This document shows positions 1-11,004 of a stretch of 15,319 nucleotides of DNA, in pieces. The notes under the pieces were generated by a model that saw only the letters and a program-made list of their open reading frames with translations, was not told the DNA's origin and made no database searches. Origin of the DNA: Gyrodactylus bullatarudis (lineage: Eukaryota; Platyhelminthes; Monogenea; Gyrodactylidea; Gyrodactylidae); the NCBI GenBank assembly GCA_012064415.1, contig SSNU01000230.1, positions 30,251 to 45,569 on the forward strand. Reading direction: 5' to 3'. The translations under genes and the position numbers were made by a program. Position 1 is the stretch's first letter; each line of letters starts with the position of its first letter.

Positions 1-1532
1 TTTAACCTGTAATTATCATTCTTGTCAAATTCGTACATTCAACATAAAATAGAAAATTATGAAAAGCTTTCCTTGTGAAGTTTACACCACCACCATTAAC
101 AATTTGATACCGAAACTCTATATCATTCTGATCAGAATTCAATTTCCCACAAAATGATATGAAAATCTCAAATTCTTGATATTTTTCGGAGAAAATATTT
201 CTAACTAACTAATAGACGTACTAAAAAGTATATGGACAAAAGAAAAAAACATTTTTTTCTTGGAAAAGTGGGGTGTGCCCTTTCCCATATGCCAAACCTG
301 GGGGATACCTGTAATTTAGTTTTTGAATTCCATTGTTTAGCTATAATAATTTTGAGATTGCTAAAATATTTTCACCAATCTAGCGATGTATTTATCATCC
401 CTGTAATAAAATGGAATTTCTCATTAAAGATTGACGAATTGTTTGTTTTGGGGTATAGAGCAGGCCCCTTTTCACACCCAAGATATTTTTGAGGAAAAAA
501 GAGAAATGATAATCAAGAAATTTTTTTCACAATTGCATGATCAACTTTAATTGATCATAGAAAGGTTATTCTAAGGTATGCAGTTTATTGTACGGTTTTG
601 ATCAAGAAATTAAAATCTTTTGAATGGTCTAAAAATTAACTGAAACTGAATTTTAGGGTTGAAAAATGATATTATGCCTACTTTCAAGTGATAACACAAA
701 AAATTTAAAATATTTTGGGGGTAGAGAGAAGACGGGGTTAATTTTCCACATCCATCTCTGGGGTATTACTGTAGTATGATTTATAAGATATACTAAATAT
801 GCCTTTCTTCATCAATATAATTAAATATCAAAAAATGTACATGTATACATGAAATCTTTGGTTTTGTCTGACAAATATCATTTCAAATATAGTTTTTTCA
901 ATACCTAGTATTAAATTTACTAGAAAATAATATGAATAAAATATTTTCCAATTTAGAGTAATTATCGATCAAGTGTGAGTTTAACATTTTTCAACAGTTT
1001 GAAATATTATTCTTATTTATTATAATTTTTACAATAAATTAGACAGCTTTCAGTTTACCTCTACCATAGTATAAATTTCGATACTAGAGCCTCAAAATCA
1101 TATCACTTAGATTTTGCCAGAAAGTTAAATTTCTCAAAAAAAACACAATGGTGTATCCAAAATCATTGTATGAGTAATGGTTAAAGTTTTTGTTAAGGTA
1201 TATATGACATATATTTTGTCTTACGTCATATACTATAAAAGCATATATAAAAGGTCATATTTCACTTTTCTATACATTTAGAGTTTAATCGACCAATCAG
1301 AATCGTTCCTACTAAGTAGTCGTTATAATATAATAGTCGACATAAAAAAGTTAACCCTCAAATTGCGAATACTCAGTTATCATGCAACAAATTTTATACC
1401 AAATTGTAGATAATTAAATCTAATATCATTTGATATACATATTTGTATTTTTATACCCCTGATAAGTTTCAGGATTCGGTTTTTACTATTTTTGATTTAA
1501 AGTAAAAACGAAAAATTAAATGCTACCAACTT
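1..1532. other. A+T-rich non-coding stretch, nothing recognised
   Basis: I see no gene, RNA or named repeat here. The composition is mostly A+T with T-runs and A-runs. A slightly more G/C-rich patch at about 265-480 contains GGGGTGTG and CACCC tracts, and a second one lies near 715-770. An ATG-initiated frame of 86 codons at 232-492 matches no family I know and has no homolog-like motif, so I treat it as chance. TATA-rich sequence occurs near 1196-1260, but with no downstream gene it cannot be called a promoter. Confidence 0.6.
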
Positions 1533-2455
1533 TTATTCCGAAAATCTCAGTTTTTTAGAAAAACACTCAGCATTTTTCCGGCATCGACTTTCAATGATAT
1601 TTTTACAAATTGATTTCCACTTTTTAAGTATTTTTGTCAACCAATTCGTGCCTATTTAGAAATATTCTCCCATTCTCGTATACTTTTCGTGTCAAAATCC
1701 CCAGATATTCCCAATGAGATTCAAATCTGGGCTCCGAGCTGGTCAAGCTAACATCTCAATATTTCTTTATGTAAACAGTTTTCTTGTTAAAGCTAATCGG
1801 TGGCATGGCGCATCATCTTGCTGAAAAATTAGTTGTTCATCAATTATATCCTAAAGCGCAATAGTTGATCTTCCAATAACTTTTGATACGAAATCGAATT
1901 GGGAGTTTCATCCACTACCAATAATTTTAACTGTTATTAATTCAAAAACTATAACATTACCGTGTCCTAATCCTCTCTTGGTACATGTAGGCTTTGGCAA
2001 AGATTTTTCAATCTGCCATGAAGTTAGTCTATAAGGTCAATCTAGGTTGAATATTTTTTCTCATCTGATAACTTTGGACTAGTCAGTTGTCCAATATTTT
2101 CTAGCATCTTTTTCTTGTACTTTTAAGATTCAGAACAGTTTCGGGTGTTCCCCAGTATAAATTAGGATCTCTTTTCAAATAATGAATTTTCTACAAGATC
2201 TTAAACTAAGTTGGTATTTTAGTTATGAACATGGCAATTTTTTTTTCCATCAAATTTGATTCTTCTACTTAGTGAGTCTTAAATTGCTAATTTGGGACCT
2301 CTCGTCTTCGAAATTTTCTTAGAAATTCTAGGATTAAGACAATTCATTATTGCCTCGCGAGTGCACCCAATTTCCTTGGTGACTCTTCTCATCCATATTA
2401 TCTATAATTTGGTATGAATTTTTTTCCATGATGACTCATAATAACGGAGTATTCG
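1533..2455 (-). pseudogene. Degenerate Tc1-type (DD34E) transposase fossil
   Basis: This is the remnant of a Tc1/Tc3-like transposase, a nuclear enzyme that cuts and pastes its element into TA sites. Read on the minus strand, the recognisable blocks are, in order: an N-terminal helix-turn-helix remnant (about 2455-2230, with TKEIGCTRE and a GPK-type linker); the region around the first catalytic residue with FNLD followed by P (about 2060); a TKRGLGHGNVIVFELI-like block (about 1985-1940); FQQDDAPCH with the second catalytic Asp (codon 1815-1817); and ARSPDLNLIGNIWG. This last block corresponds to the family signature SPDLNPIENLWG, and its catalytic Glu position is now Gly (codon 1710-1712), exactly 34 residues after the Asp. 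The C-terminal tail ends at a TAA at 1533-1535. Several in-frame stops and frameshifts make it non-functional. I could not find matching terminal inverted repeats, so the ends given are those of the coding remnant, and the upstream end is approximate. Confidence 0.85.
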
Positions 2456-4023
2456 CTAAATACGAGTGGTAACATTTTTTATGTTGACTACTATACGTGA
2501 AATTCAAATTTCTTACGCCACCCAAGGTTATTTTAATATGTCAAAATTTGAAAATTATATATTTTTGTACATTACTGAGTGAATATTGTTCTAGAAAAAT
2601 AATAATATACTAAAATGAGTATATAAATCATTGGAAAATTAGATAATGAAAATAGATTCGCGGCAAAAAACTAACATGTTGGATGTTATTTTAGTAAATA
2701 ATCGTTAGAGCATATTGTAGGCGCCTAAAATCTGCTACCAATTCATTAACCATAATTATTTTAGCCTTATAGTTATCACCAGAATAAACTTAATTTCGTT
2801 AGTTCATTTCATATACTCGATTTTTATTTGCCTAATTGCTCGTTGCTTCAATTTTTCATCGAATTCATCAAAATTAAAAACAATCTAAATGAAATCTCGA
2901 TCTAGTTTTAATTTTCTGTTGACAACAGTAAAATCCTCAACTTATACGGCCAGTTTGTTCTTGAGCCTTTGGTAAAAGTTTTAATTTGCATAAATACAGG
3001 CATGGATATATGCATTTTGTTGCCCTGATAATTATTCCATTGATGATATCAATCCGAGAAACCAAATTTTTATCTTGTAAAAGGGTCTTGTTATTTATAA
3101 GGAGCTAAGAATCGAGGTATAGTCTGCTTTTTCTTTTTGTCTGCTTACATAAATTCTATATCTTAATCGGCAAGGAAAAATATAGCATCCTATATATTTC
3201 AAATTGGAAGTTTCGGTGTTTATTTTCTTTCAAATAATTTTTCATTGAGAAAATGAAAATTCTCAAGCCTATTTACTTAGAATTTTTTTTATTCGATAAA
3301 ATCGAGCGAATTATTCTTCTCCACTAACCTGATTAAGTGAGTACAATCAGAAAAGATGATTTTATAAGTTGAATTTATATACCTTCCCTGAAAAAAATGT
3401 ATGGGTCTTACTGAATATTTAGTAGTTAGACCTCGAATCTTTTGAACCAAGTTGATTAGATTCAATCGAAACTTTTCTTCTTATTCAATTTAAATCTTTA
3501 AGATTGAGAAAAGTGTTCAGAATTTCTTCTGGATATTTTTGCGTCGTTTATAAAATTTGGATTAATTCAATGAAAAATTAAACCAGCGATCATCTAGGAA
3601 ATCATAGAAATCAGATATATGAAATTAACCAATGAAATAGAATTTATTGTGGCGAACAATCATGAGACTAAAAAGTTATCAAAAGAGACACTACAGGGAA
3701 AAGCTCTGTAAAAGTAACACGACTTGTGTGAAACAGGAAGTTGACTATATATATATATGCTGTACACCAAAAGTGAATATATGAGTAAAAATATACTCAT
3801 GCTTTTATCATGAATTTCTATTATATTCTGTCAACTCAATTTCTTACTAGATATTTACCTTATTTAGCATGACGTATTTAATTTTACATACCATGCTCAA
3901 AAGACCGTAACGGGGAATATACCATCGTAATATCAGTATAATTTTATACTCTTTTTAAAGAAAATTCGGAGAAATGTAAGCAATTCACCAATGACAATTC
4001 ACTCAGTGGCAGTCCAAAAACTA
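2456..4023. other. A+T-rich non-coding stretch, nothing recognised
   Basis: No coding remnant or RNA gene is recognised in this 1.5-kb interval between the two transposase loci. It contains a 13-base TA alternation at 3746-3758. It also has a small hairpin (ATGAGTA at 3781-3787 facing TACTCAT at 3794-3800). The CCACCC-containing sequence near 2520 could be an eroded end of the neighbouring Tc1 fossil, but no partner was found on the other side. Confidence 0.6.
3746..3758. repeat. Short (TA)n microsatellite
   Basis: A 13-base uninterrupted TA alternation in an A+T-rich background. It is short and has no evident function. Confidence 0.7.
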
Positions 4024-4295
4024 TACCATTTGTAAGTCTATTTTGTACAATGGAAGAATCAATTTCATTTATTTGCATTTCAATTTCATGTAACAAAACT
4101 TTCAACTCAGTCTATAATTATCTAAATGATTAAAATTTGTGAAACAGAATAAACAATTTCGTTTTTTTAAGATTCTATTTCGTTTTCACACTTTTTAATT
4201 GAGGGGTATGAAATATTCATGTAATGAACTTCGCATAATCCGTTTTTCAATTTTGTTTTTTTATCAATCTAATTTGTAAAACTAATTAATCTATT
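4024..4295. repeat. Left terminal inverted repeat (272 bp)
   Basis: It pairs with 5477-5748 in inverted orientation. By direct base-by-base comparison the two arms have equal length and differ at only one position: TGG at about 4051-4053 corresponds to TAG in the reverse complement of the right arm. Beyond 4295 the similarity falls off quickly. The arm contains ATTTCGTTTT at 4156-4165 and 4177-4186, and a third copy at 4293-4302 straddles the inner edge. Such repeated motifs are candidate transposase binding sites, as in IR/DR-type Tc1 elements. Confidence 0.95.
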
Positions 4296-4340
4296 TCGTT
4301 TTTGCTTCAAAAAAGATATCTTGATATACATAAAGTTGAT

Positions 4341-5376
4341 TTATTCAACTAAATCTTCAAGGTTCATAACAGATGTATAAAATCTTTCCACATAAAAGCA
4401 TGCTGAAATTACTTTATTGTTAGTTATAGCAGGTTTTGATCTTGTTGCGATACCTTCAAGTCTACTCAGGCGGTACTCTTGAATGGTTGAATTTCCTGGA
4501 CCACGTTGATAAAGAATAATATTGGGTTTTTCTATTGCTAGAATACGTTTTATTTCATTTTTAAAAATGCTCCAAATTTTCTCTATTGGATTTAAGAGAT
4601 ATGAATATGGAGCCAAGCGCAAGATCTTCACATCTTCAAAGTTCACAGCTCCTTCAATAGCACTGTGCGCTGGAGCGTTATCTATGATAATAGTCATTGG
4701 AGTTAGACCGTTTTCTCTTGCCTTGATAATCATCTCATTAATCCATTCATTAAAATCAGGTTTTTTAAATGAGCCTCGTTTTAAGGTAAAATGAACAAGC
4801 TGGTTCATAGATATTGCACCTATACAATGAAGATTATTCCCTTTAGAGTTTGGATCGATAACATTAGGTCTAGGTATGATCTTCCTTCCTTGCGTTTGCA
4901 GAATAAATTAAAATTAGTCTCATCGACCCATATAAGATGACGACCATTAGCTCTAACCTGTAACATGGTATTCAAATAATTTTTCCTTCAAATTTTATTC
5001 TCCATGGTATTCATTCCAATTGGTATCGTTGTAACATTTATTAGGGTATAAAATTCACAATCCAACCAATTGCGAATTGTAGAAATTTCGACTTCTACGT
5101 TGAATAATGCAGCAATATTATCCCTACATTGTCTTAGAGTTGCTTGACAATTATTTTCAACGAAATTTATTAAATAATGTAACATTTCTGGGTTTTTTTC
5201 ACATTTTTGCATCCACCTTTAGGTTTTGGGTCTATCTGCTGTGAAGATATCCATGATCGAGCCGTGCTATATGGTACATCAGCATTTTCAGCAAACTATC
5301 TCCATGGCTCTTTTTGAGAATGGAGCTCGATAATCTTTGCTCTTATGCGAGGGCTGTGCTTACGATAACGAAGCAT
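4341..5376 (-). pseudogene. IS630/Tc1-type transposase (DDE_3-like), full length but broken
   Basis: The product would be a transposase of about 345 residues, normal for this superfamily. I chose the ATG at 5376-5374 because it opens MLRYRKHSPRIRAKIIELHS, a typical start of the N-terminal helix-turn-helix. A second DNA-binding part follows (LINFVENNCQATL, then STIRNWLD). The catalytic core has IWVDETNFNLF (first Asp, codon 4922-4924), IIIDNAPAHS (second Asp, 4680-4682) and LNPIEKIWSIFK (Glu, 4581-4583). I count 32 residues between the second Asp and Glu, against 34 in Tc1. The C-terminal region is intact to the TAA at 4341-4343. Four lesions are visible: a TAG at 5296-5298, a one-base frameshift in the 7-T run at 5193-5199 (plus strand), a TGA at 4988-4990, and a one-base frameshift near 4894-4898. 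All three catalytic residues survive, so decay is recent compared with the Tc1 fossil at 1533-2455. Confidence 0.92.
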
Positions 5377-5476
5377 TTGAAATAATAATACAAAATTCTT
5401 GACACAGACCTCAATAATTTGTAAACCAATCATAAGCATGAGAAAAATAGGAGTAAAACCAGAAACAAAAAAACCG

Positions 5477-5748
5477 AATAGATTAATTAGTTTTACAAAT
5501 TAGATTGATAAAAAAACAAAATTGAAAAACGGATTATGCGAAGTTCATTACATGAATATTTCATACCCCTCAATTAAAAAGTGTGAAAACGAAATAGAAT
5601 CTTAAAAAAACGAAATTGTTTATTCTGTTTCACAAATTTTAATCATTTAGATAATTATAGACTGAGTTGAAAGTTTTGTTACATGAAATTGAAATGCAAA
5701 TAAATGAAATTGATTCTTCTATTGTACAAAATAGACTTACAAATGGTA
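5477..5748. repeat. Right terminal inverted repeat (272 bp)
   Basis: This is the partner of 4024-4295, identical at 271 of 272 positions. It carries two copies of the AAAACGAAAT motif (reverse complement of ATTTCGTTTT). The third copy seen beside the left arm is altered here to a CCGAATAG form at about 5474-5481. The arm ends with CAAATGGTA followed by the TA flank at 5749-5750. Confidence 0.95.
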
Positions 5749-5799
5749 TAGTTAACTTCAAAGAAAAATATACTTTGATAATATATACAAGAATTTTTA

Positions 5800-6282
5800 T
5801 TAGGTTGCGCTTGGAGTAATGGGACTTAAAACTCTACAAATAACTTTATTCTTTATTCATATTCTATAGTAAAATTAATCTAATCAAATTTGGTATTATT
5901 AAGATAATTAATCATTCTTTGTTTTTGGATTCAAAGGAAATTTCTAAAATTGCGAAGCATCACTATTCTTGAGTATTTTGAAACATTTTCGGGAGATTGC
6001 CAGAACTGGACCATGCTTGAATAATTTTTTCGAAGATTTAATCAAGCATTCTAGATTATTGAGCTTGCATTTTAACTTGATTATCGACAGAAAGAAAATG
6101 TTTTCAATCACTTCTTTCTCAATTTGAATAATTCGTTACTGATTAGATTAGAAGCTAGTAATTCTTTAGAAATGTCTTAATTCAATACAGAGCTATCTTA
6201 CTGACTTCAAATTCATCTTTCTTTAGTTTTCTTAATAATATCCTTTCTTTTATACAGTCCCATTACTCATCTCACAACCTTA
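5800..6282. mobile_element. Mariner-type miniature inverted-repeat element (MITE)
   Basis: A 483-bp non-coding segment is bounded by inverted repeats. The left end, 5800-5826, begins TTAGGTTGCGC and ends AGTAATGGGACT. The right end, 6256-6282, begins TAAGGTTGTGAG on the opposite strand and ends with the same AGTAATGGGACT block. I count 20 of 27 positions matching, with an unbroken 13-base match at the inner part. Both ends are flanked by TA (5798-5799 and 6283-6284). TTAGGTTG is the usual start of mariner ends (established knowledge), so a mariner-mobilised non-autonomous element is the best reading. No transposase remnant was recognised inside. It lies about 50 bp from the right end of the larger transposon, perhaps because both target TA. 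Confidence 0.7.
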
Positions 6283-6284
6283 TA

Positions 6285-9200
6285 CATAAATTTATTTATA
6301 TTCTTGTACAAAGCACATGCTTTGAGGTGACACCTACATATTTTTCAATGTACAAGTTTAAGTAAACGCTGAATGATAAACTTTTTCAAACATTACCAGA
6401 TCTTCTATTGACTAGTGAATTACATACTAAGTAAGTCTCACAAGAAAATTCATTCGATATTAATGAATTCAAAAGTGATAAAAATCAGTAAGCATCATTG
6501 AATGATTTCGGAACTGAATATGGTGATAATGAAAAATCGTTGTATTTTAATATCCTTTAAATCAAATTATCTTGAAAATAAATATTAACAAATAAAAATA
6601 TATTAAATCCATTTTAGTATTCGAATGTTAGTTATCAAATCCAAATTAAAGATAATTTTCTTTTTCTGCAAAAATATTTAAATATTTTCTCAACGTTATT
6701 CATCATTTTTGATGAACAAATTACTAGATCTTTTAATAATCATTGACTAATATGATTTTTATAAATTAGTAGATATGCTTATATTGGAATTTTTGAATAA
6801 TATATAATTCAATTTTTGTTTTTAGAGATATTGAGTGGGTTTAATTTCATTTTTCAAATATTAAATGGTGAATAAATTTAAGTGTGGATTTTAACAATTC
6901 CTTTATAAACAAGAGCGATTAAAAATGAAAAAAAAATCTCATTTCAAGGAGATACCTTGTGTACTTAGAATAAGAAGAAATTGTAAATTAGCTAATGTAC
7001 TTTAAACATGTCACAAACCAAGTAGGAATATGTCATCAAATTTTAGTATATCAATCATTTTTCTTTGAATTCAGCTCAGAAGAAAAGATGCACTGTCATT
7101 TTCACTGACTTACAGTTTAAAGCTCTATAATTGCGCAAGACTTATATGCATTTTGAAAGAGTAGCTTTTACTGTAATTCAAACCAGTAGAATTAAGTTAT
7201 TGTACGGGCAATCAAAATCATATCTTCCGAAAAAAATTATTCCAAGTATAATCTGTTTCCAGATTTTTCAGTTGGATGCTAGATCCTATTGCTGCCGCCT
7301 TCATCATTCATGTTGTTGATCCTTTACTTAAGATACGAATAATTAAATGTTGATCAAATCTGTCACACTGTAATCTTATTTTTACATAGAATAGGGGTTT
7401 GTGCTCACACATAAAAACTCACAGTCCTGTGTAATCATATCAAGAAAATGGTGTAATGATTGACTGTCGAATTTTTCATCGTCAGATAAAGTAATTTGTT
7501 ACAGTACAAATAAATTAAATTTACAATAAATTCATCAGATTTTTTTCATTGTTAATTATGATTTTTTTCAAGTGGAGAGGAAAGATTTTTAGAGTAATTT
7601 AACTATTAGCAATTTAACGCATTCATTAAAAGCTAATCGTGATGAATCAACTCTGATAAAAATTCCTTAAAATTTTCATGTAAAAAATTTTTAAAAATAT
7701 CTACAATTTGATATCACAAAATTTGAGTTTTAAGGACATCAACTGCCTCATAAAAATAAGATTTGTCAGATCTCTCTGTCAAAATTGCATTTGTATTTCA
7801 AATGAGTTCTTTCTTTCTTGAAGCGGTATTTTTAAGAAAAAATGTCTTTAATGCCACTTTAGCTAGCACAGAGATTACCAAAATCTTGATTGAATATATA
7901 GAAACTTCATATTTCTTGTCTAAATCGTTTTATCTGTTCAGTCTTTCAATTATGATAATTTTTTTTAAATTTTGTACCAAATCGAAAAGCTAAACTGCTT
8001 AATGAACTCTAACAGGATATGGGTGGTAAATGTTTAAAATGGAATTTTAAGAAATTTAAAATACATACTAAGATCAAACATTCATTGAAAACAAATTTAT
8101 AAATTTGAAGATTCGTTGAGGAATCGTAAGGAACCTATAATTAATTTTTTTTAATTTGAAATTTATTGTATATTGATTGTCTATTGCCTATTACTAATAA
8201 ATTCATAACTTCAAGTCTCCTTTTAATTTTTTCGGATCTACAGAGATTTTCTGCATTATTTTTAAAAATCGTTTTTCGGTATTATAGGTTAAATCAAGCC
8301 CCATTTCCACGGTTCGTGATTTAGGTCAAATAAAATAACTTTCTTGATTTTACAGAACATTATGAGGAAATCTACAGGACTTTTGTCAACAGATGTATAC
8401 AAACACAAAAATGTTTCAAAAATGACTTTATTAAGGTAGTATTTTACGAAATTTTTGCCCAAATTGAAAATTTTAAAGAAGGTCTCATTATTTCAAGTCA
8501 CATTCTATCATATTAACAACACAAATCACATTTTTTAGCATTTTCTCAAATCTAAATCTTAAAAAAAATTCTTGAACAGTAATATTTCAGTAAATTGCAA
8601 GAGTTGTAAGTCTATAATGAAAACTTAAGGCATCGCTAATATCCAATGATAATTTCAAAATTTGGATTTTAATATTATTCAAAATGATTATAGTTTTCTT
8701 GAAAAATATAATCTTCTGCATAAATGAATTGTCAATCTCTGATAATAACTGAAGGAGCTAAGTATAATATGTCATTTGTATTTAACTTTGATTTATAGTA
8801 TTTAATGAAAAAATAACTTAATACTATTAGCATTGACTTGTAAGTTACTATCAAACAAATATATTTACATGTATTACTCAAAAATACCATGCTCTCAGCT
8901 ATACTATATGCTAGAAAGATGAAACATAAACCAGTTTTGGGGAGGAACAAATTATTAGGAAGTCTTTCATGTTTGAAAAAAAAATAAATTTTCGTTTTCT
9001 ACTTTAAAATCCAAACCGACAAAATAATGTTCTCAATTACCCATAAAGAAACGTATGAAGATGAACCTTTAAAAATAATATTTTCATGTTTTAAGAAATT
9101 CAGTTTGAAATGAAAAAAATCTTCGGTAAAAACTTAGCCGTATAGTCTGTCTCGATAGTACCTTGGTCTTGAGAAATATTGTTAGGGATGGAATTGGCAT

Positions 9201-11004
9201 TTTACAAATTCTTAATGATAAGTTAAATTCTATTTTATACCATTCCTGTATTTAATCTATACCCTATGTCATCGATCCGAGTCAATAAATCACCCACCAC
9301 TGGTCCTCAAAAATTGAGTGATTGATAAGCTTATAACCTTGTTTTGCAAGGAGCTCTGATTTGACCTCCGTAGAAAACTTTTGGAGAATTATAGAAAAAA
9401 AATTCTATAAAAAAAAGAGATTTTGATGTTCTGCTTATTTTCATAATAATCAATTTGAGTAAATTAATATTTTAATTAACCAAATTATGAAATTTTGAAC
9501 TGTCAAAACATGGTGAATATATATGTCTAAAATTATTTACTGTCAAGGGATATTCATGAGAATAAATTGTGAGTAACATTAAATAAGCACCAATTTCTGC
9601 AAAACTTTACGTAACCGAGAATTATATCACAGATTTTGAGCATCCATTTAGCGAATCGTTAACAAGTTAGAAGAAAACAACTTTATAGTCAGTTTTATTT
9701 CTGATTTATCTCTGCTAAGATACTTTATCTCAAATCACCTTTTTTCTGTCGAACATACTTTTAGAAACATTATATCCTACATAAAGTTTTTTTATACTAA
9801 AATATAAAGATTAATTGATACTGAAATCCCTTAAACACAAATCCATCTGTATTTGATATCGATTAGCCAAGAGGTTGTATCTAAATTTTAGTTTTTTTGG
9901 TAGATATTAGGAAATAAGAGCAATGTGTTGGAAAACTATTGTTAGATTTGTATATGATTTGCATATTTTTTGGGATATTGTTCATAAGTTATATATAAAA
10001 TGCGCAATTTAGTTAATCTATCGATTTTGCATAATAGGCAAAACCTTCTGCCGAATATGATTAATTCAGCAGTTGTCACATCAAAAATTTAAATTAAGTT
10101 AATTGAAAAAAAATGTATTCAGGTGCAAAGATAAGTGAGATTATTATATTTCTATACCTTAAACTATGCTAATCCTCAATGATGACTGAGTTTAAGAATC
10201 CCTTCCCCTTTAGTGAAAAATAAAGAATTTAATTTATCCAGTAAATTATACTATATATACCAATATACATTGAACGGTATAAGTCTTACACACCATATCA
10301 TATACAAATATGATTGAAATAATATATGATATATTATTATAGGATAAAGTTGGCACTGAATTTTTAATATTTCAGTTTTATAATAATTATTTACTTATTC
10401 AGGCCTTGAACGTTAAAATATTTTAGAAACTGTATTTTAAAATAAGGCTAAATTTTTCTTCTATCATAATTTATTAAGAAATTCAATGAATTTCTTTTAA
10501 ATTCTATAGATTTTTTTTATCTTAATAAAGCTATCAGGATATTCCTATAATTCCGAAATGTATGTCTGTCTAAAGTTTTTTGCTGACTCAGACTTTTGGT
10601 GTGTTTGAAAGTGAGGGAGGGTAAAGAGAAGGAGGGCATATATTCATATCGAGAATTATTAATTCATGTAGTTTTTCAAACACGTTCAAAAAACCAATTA
10701 AATTCATAATTTACATATCTACGTTAAGTATTCATTCAAGTTAATAACTCAACAATTTTTAAACAAATAAAATGCAAGCTAAAAATACAGCAGATCTCTC
10801 TAATAATTTGCACCAGTGGAGAGAAAAGTAAATCAACTCACATAGGCCAAGGTAATTGAGAACTATACTATAGCTTACTTTTGTAACCTGAGTAGCTTGG
10901 TCTTATTTCGACAAAATGTAATTCGTGAACTCTACATAATTTTAAAATTTCCCTGACGACATGGAAAAAATATTATATAAAATAATTATATGCATTCAAA
11001 CTAC
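6285..11004. other. 4.7-kb A+T-rich stretch without a recognisable gene
   Basis: No gene family, RNA gene or complete mobile element is recognised. Short open frames here either begin at non-ATG codons (for example 7763-7993 and 7131-7319) or are of chance length for such A+T-rich DNA. Items worth noting are a compact set of nested palindromes at 6303-6356, a 40-codon open stretch on the minus strand at 9282-9404, a pyrimidine tract plus AG acceptor-like sequence near 8340-8356, and a purine-rich GAGGGAGGGT tract near 10611-10637. None of these is enough to call a gene. Confidence 0.55.
6303..6356. repeat. Nested palindromes able to form a branched fold
   Basis: CTTGTACA (6303-6310) faces TGTACAAG (6349-6356). 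Between them lie two smaller hairpins: CAAAGC/GCTTTG (6309-6314 and 6319-6324, loop ACAT) and AGGT/ACCT (6325-6328 and 6332-6335). The outer arm overlaps the first hairpin by two bases, so both cannot be full length at once. The cluster lies 20 bp beyond the mariner-type element. It has no tRNA features such as an anticodon-loop or T-loop consensus, and its function is unknown. Confidence 0.45.

Larger units (their letters stand above)
4024..5748 (-). mobile_element. IS630/Tc1-type DNA transposon with 272-bp TIRs, transposase broken
   Basis: This is a complete-looking cut-and-paste element of 1,725 bp. It is bounded by inverted repeats beginning TACCATTTGTAAG and flanked on both sides by TA (4022-4023 and 5749-5750), the target duplication expected for the IS630-Tc1-mariner superfamily. 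The outer flanks AAC and GTT happen to extend the symmetry by three bases, so CTATACC at 4021 is an alternative end. The single gene, on the minus strand, fills most of the space between the repeats and is inactivated by two stops and two frameshifts. The repeats are almost perfect, so the element can probably still be moved by a transposase supplied from elsewhere (inference). It is the youngest-looking element in the window. Confidence 0.92.

Noticed and set aside
232..492. ATG-initiated open frame of 86 codons on the plus strand
   Set aside because: It has no recognisable domain or motif, the composition is low-complexity, and there is no conserved context. This length is plausible by chance across 15 kb.
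4522..4794. Plus-strand open frame of 90 codons
   Set aside because: It lies antisense to the conserved catalytic part of the minus-strand transposase, whose DDE motifs are unmistakable.
7763..7993. Plus-strand open frame of 76 codons with a hydrophobic end
   Set aside because: It opens at a TTG rather than an ATG, which is not credible for a eukaryotic gene without other support. The hydrophobic residues follow from T-rich codons.
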